DNA of 9,906 nt, taken from contig JABDJQ010000322.1 in assembly GCA_013002425.1 (NCBI GenBank), positions 1 to 9,906 of the forward strand, in the 5' to 3' direction. The DNA is from Gemmatimonadota bacterium. GTDB taxonomy: Bacteria > Orphanbacterota > Orphanbacteria > Orphanbacterales > Orphanbacteraceae. Position numbers and translations under genes: made by a program. This document shows, in pieces, positions 7,693 through 9,906 of this stretch. Under the pieces are notes generated by a model. The model was not told the origin of the DNA and made no database searches. It was given only the letters and a program-made list of their open reading frames with translations. Position 1 is the first letter of the stretch, and each line of letters opens with the position of its first letter.

Positions 7693-8319
7693 ATGAAACA
7701 GTTTACGACTCTCATTGTGGTGCTCGGCGCGGCGCTCGGCACGGCGAGCTTCGTTTTTGCCGACGACGAGGTTTACATGATCGACGGAGAGGCGAGCGAA
7801 GTCCGTTTCGACTCGAAGGCCCCGATGGAATCGTTTCACGGGGAGACGAACGCCGTCACGGGATTCGTGCGTTTCGACGACGACAATTTCGCGAACCTGC
7901 ATCTCAAGGTCGAAGTCGATCTGACGCAGCTCACGACCGGCATCAAGTTGCGCGACAGGCACATGCGCGAGAACCACCTGCATACGGACAAGTATCCCAA
8001 AGCCGTATTCGAGAGCCGCGCTCTCGCGAAGGAAGCGTCCGGGCCGCTCCGGCCGAACGAGACGACGTCGCTCGTGCTTGCGGGTACGTTCACGCTCCAC
8101 GGCGTAACACGTGAAATGGCGATTCCGGTCGAGGTGCGCAAAGTGACCGCCGGCCCCGGCGCAGGTGACAACGACGCCTCGCCCCACATCGATGTCGTCT
8201 CCGTATTCCCGATCGAGCTCGACGCCTTCGAGATTCCGCGCCCGAAGTTTCTCGTGCTGAAGCTGGACGAAACGCAGAAGATCACGCTTCGGCTGAGGCT
8301 CGTCAAGGACGCCGATTAA
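7693..8319 (+). CDS. Secreted YceI-family (lipocalin-like, polyisoprenoid-binding) protein
   Basis: A 208-residue protein with a clear signal peptide (MKQFTTLIVVLGAALG, likely cleavage after SFVFA, before DDE). The mature part has the YceI pattern: YMIDGEASEVRFDSKA at the N-terminus, LTTGIKLRDRHMRENHLHTDKYPKAVFES near residues 80-116 (in pieces TTGIKLRDRHMRE and TDKYPKAVFES), then FTLHGVTREMAIPVEV and a closing strand near the C-terminus. YceI proteins fold as lipocalin-like barrels; the Thermus homologue binds a polyisoprenoid chain, and some members sit with redox proteins or are induced by stress. Here it follows an outer-membrane-type protein by 21 bp with GGAAGG (7678-7683) as Shine-Dalgarno, so periplasmic lipid or quinone-like ligand binding is a reasonable inference. 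An insertion rich in Gly, Asp and Pro near residues 155-168 (GPGAGDNDASPH) looks like a surface loop. Confidence 0.92.
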   Translation: MKQFTTLIVVLGAALGTASFVFADDEVYMIDGEASEVRFDSKAPMESFHGETNAVTGFVRFDDDNFANLHLKVEVDLTQLTTGIKLRDRHMRENHLHTDKYPKAVFESRALAKEASGPLRPNETTSLVLAGTFTLHGVTREMAIPVEVRKVTAGPGAGDNDASPHIDVVSVFPIELDAFEIPRPKFLVLKLDETQKITLRLRLVKDAD

Positions 8320-8338
8320 GCCCGCTCCTCGCCCGCGC

Positions 8339-8368
8339 TGGACAGATCCGGCGCTCATCCGGCATACT
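8339..8368 (+). promoter_or_regulatory. Candidate sigma70-type promoter for glgA
   Basis: TGGACA (8339-8344) matches five of six bases of TTGACA; CATACT (8363-8368) matches four of six of TATAAT. The spacer is 18 bp. It lies in the 77-bp gap between the YceI gene and glgA, 28 bp before the glgA ATG, which leaves room for a short leader with the AAGGAG ribosome site. The -10 match is only moderate. Confidence 0.4.
8346..8363 (+). repeat. Short direct repeat ATCCGGC x2 inside the candidate promoter spacer
   Basis: ATCCGGC occurs at 8346-8352 and again at 8357-8363, 11 bp apart start to start, about one helical turn. It overlaps the spacer and edge of the candidate -10 element. This could be a regulator half-site pair or chance in GC-rich sequence. 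Confidence 0.3.
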
Positions 8369-8380
8369 TCTCGTCACCTG

Positions 8381-8386
8381 AAGGAG
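8381..8386 (+). promoter_or_regulatory. Ribosome binding site of glgA
   Basis: AAGGAG lies 10 nt before ATG 8397. With the family-typical N-terminus (MHILFASSEVDPYAKTGG) directly following, it supports this start. Confidence 0.75.
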
Positions 8387-8396
8387 TGGCCGTTTC

Positions 8397-9866
8397 ATGC
8401 ATATTTTATTTGCCTCGTCCGAAGTCGATCCGTACGCGAAGACCGGCGGTCTGGCCGATGTAGCGTCCGCTCTCCCGAAGGCGCTCGCCGCGCGCGGGCA
8501 TACGCTTTCGGTCGTCCTTCCGTTCTATCAGATCGTGCGCGACGGCGATTTCGCTCTGCGCGATACCGGCTGGTCGTTTTCCGTGCCGATGGAAGGGCGC
8601 AGCGAGGTCGCGCACATCCTGAGCTCCACGGAAGAGGAGTCGGGACACACCGTGTACTTCGTGCGAAACCCGCGCTTCTTCGAACAGGGCGACGGCATCT
8701 ACGGCGACGAACACGGCGACTACCCGAATCAGTGCGAGCGATTCGTATTCCTCTGCAAGGCCACGCTCGAACTCGCGCGCAAGATCGGGCGGCCCGTCGA
8801 TATCATTCACGCGAACGACTGGCAGACCGCGCTCCTTCCGATCTATCGCGAGGCGTGGTACGCGGACTCCGACATTCTGGGGGGCGCGAAATCCGTATTC
8901 ACCGTGCACAACCTCGCCTATCAGGGCGGCTTTCCCGAAGATCACTTCAGACTGACGGGCCTGCCTCCCGAGTACTACACCGCGGAGCGCGGTCTCGAAT
9001 TCTTCAACTATATGAGCCTGCTGAAGGGCGGGCTTCAGTTCGCCGACGCCATCACCACGGTAAGCCCGCGTTATGCCCGGGAGATTCAGATCGAGGCGTT
9101 CGGGTGCGGTCTCGACGGCGTGCTTCGGACACGCAGCGAGCGGCTGGTCGGCATTCTGAACGGCATCGACGAAGACGTATGGAACCCGAAGAAGGACCCG
9201 CACATCGCGGCGCCTTTCAGCGCGGCGAAAACGGCGGGGAAGAAGAAGTGCAAAGCCGAACTGCAGGAGATCTGCGGCTTCGAACAGGATCCCAAGGTAC
9301 CGCTGATCGGTCTCATCAGCCGTCTCGTCGATCAGAAAGGCCTCGATCTCGTGGCGGGAGCGGTGAGCCGTCTGGCGGGCGGGCCGTTTCAGTTCGTGCT
9401 GCTCGGGACGGGCGCGCCCAAATACCATCACTACTTCAAGCAGTGGGAGGCGCGCGCGCCGAAGCAGTTCCGTACGTTTCTGACATTCGACAACGTGCTC
9501 GCGCACAAGATCGAAGCCGGCGCCGACCTCTTCCTGATGCCGTCGCGCTACGAGCCTTGCGGCCTGAACCAGATGTACAGCCTGCGGTACGGAACGCTTC
9601 CGATCGTGAGGGAGACCGGAGGCCTGGCCGACACTGTAGTCAATTACGATCCCCGGAACGACGAAGACAAGTCCGCCAACGGGTTCTCGTTCGCGCCCTA
9701 TACCGTGGACGCGCTGACCGACGCGATCCAACGCGCGTTCGCGATCTATCCCGACCGGCGCACGTGGCTCAAGCTCATGAAGCGCGGCATGCGACAGGAC
9801 TGGTCTTGGGACCGGAGCGCGGCCCTCTACGAAGAACTCTACCAGACGGTGAAAACGCTCGCATGA
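8397..9866 (+). CDS. glgA: Glycogen synthase GlgA (GT5, ADP-glucose type)
   Basis: A 489-residue cytoplasmic enzyme, close to E. coli GlgA (477), that extends alpha-1,4-glucan chains from a sugar nucleotide, normally ADP-glucose. The N-terminal domain starts with SSEVDPYAKTGGLADV; K15 is the conserved nucleotide-sugar-binding Lys of KTGG. HANDWQT (near residue 140) and VHNLAYQGGFP follow. In the C-terminal domain R309 and K314 (SRLVDQKG) match E. coli Arg300 and Lys305, and E386 (SRYEPCGLNQMY) matches Glu377. GTLPIVRETGGLADTV is complete, and so is the C-terminal WSWDRSAALYEELY ending. No truncation or missing residue is seen. It has its own probable promoter and ribosome site after a 77-bp gap, so it is likely a separate transcription unit. 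Its TGA overlaps a possible following start (ATGA). No other glycogen gene is inside the window. Confidence 0.97.
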   Translation: MHILFASSEVDPYAKTGGLADVASALPKALAARGHTLSVVLPFYQIVRDGDFALRDTGWSFSVPMEGRSEVAHILSSTEEESGHTVYFVRNPRFFEQGDGIYGDEHGDYPNQCERFVFLCKATLELARKIGRPVDIIHANDWQTALLPIYREAWYADSDILGGAKSVFTVHNLAYQGGFPEDHFRLTGLPPEYYTAERGLEFFNYMSLLKGGLQFADAITTVSPRYAREIQIEAFGCGLDGVLRTRSERLVGILNGIDEDVWNPKKDPHIAAPFSAAKTAGKKKCKAELQEICGFEQDPKVPLIGLISRLVDQKGLDLVAGAVSRLAGGPFQFVLLGTGAPKYHHYFKQWEARAPKQFRTFLTFDNVLAHKIEAGADLFLMPSRYEPCGLNQMYSLRYGTLPIVRETGGLADTVVNYDPRNDEDKSANGFSFAPYTVDALTDAIQRAFAIYPDRRTWLKLMKRGMRQDWSWDRSAALYEELYQTVKTLA

Positions 9867-9906
9867 CCCCCGCGAACAACAGTCGCACGCGGACGCGTTT
9901 CTCGCT
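9863..9906 (+). CDS. Possible 5' end of the next gene, cut by the window
   Basis: ATG at 9863 overlaps the glgA stop as ATGA and opens a frame to the window end (MTPANNSRTRTRFS). The stop/start overlap matches the style of the other operon in this window. The preceding bases hold only a weak Shine-Dalgarno-like GGTGA. Fourteen residues are too few to recognise a product; they are basic and polar. Confidence 0.4.
   Translation, partial: MTPANNSRTRTRFS

Noticed and set aside
6364..8358. A 664-codon open frame on the minus strand, opposite the barrel and YceI genes
   Set aside because: It spans two real genes and their spacer, shows the same low-complexity Arg/His/Val composition and has no family resemblance.
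8406..9731. A 441-codon minus-strand frame opposite glgA
   Set aside because: glgA on the plus strand is complete with all motifs; the antisense translation shows nothing recognisable.

Overview
The window is gene-dense, high-GC DNA (roughly 60-65% by eye) with almost no spacer. It appears to come from a Gram-negative, diderm bacterium, because one operon encodes exported beta-barrel-like envelope proteins. Nothing here identifies the species. The mix of an SppA joined to a barrel-like domain, a CxxCH-bearing outer-membrane-type protein and PGFATSR-type dehydrogenase brings high-GC FCB-like phyla (Eisenbacteria or Gemmatimonadota type) to mind, but that is only a guess. I see no mobile element, CRISPR array, tRNA or rRNA.

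Layout. (1) Positions 2-3451, plus strand: a tightly coupled acyl-CoA operon of a thiolase (5' end cut by the window), a crotonase-fold protein, a 3-hydroxyacyl-CoA dehydrogenase and a metal-dependent amidohydrolase of the ACMSD-like family. All three junctions are stop/start overlaps (TGATG, ATGA, TAATG). (2) Positions 3420-3833, minus strand: msrB, convergent with the amidohydrolase and overlapping it by 32 bp. (3) Positions 3907-8319, plus strand: an envelope operon of an SppA-type protease with an extra N-terminal beta-rich domain, an outer-membrane-type barrel with one heme-c motif, and a secreted YceI-family protein. Spacers are 21-24 bp and each gene has a good Shine-Dalgarno. (4) Positions 8397-9866, plus strand: glgA (glycogen synthase) behind its own likely promoter, with the start of another ORF overlapping its stop codon.

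How the genes fit together. The first three genes supply the hydroxyacyl-oxidation and thiolysis steps of a beta-oxidation-like route. The thiolase resembles the 3-oxoadipyl-CoA type and the crotonase resembles PaaG, so an aromatic or dicarboxylic acyl-CoA substrate is possible. However, the crotonase lacks all three usual catalytic acid positions, so its chemistry is open. The second operon looks like an envelope quality-control or redox set, with methionine sulfoxide repair encoded divergently next to it. glgA is ordinary carbon-storage metabolism.

The points most worth following up are the SppA/barrel fusion, the heme-motif barrel, the crotonase without catalytic acids, and the amidohydrolase built into the acyl-CoA operon. 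I did not find a clear new defence or mobile system.
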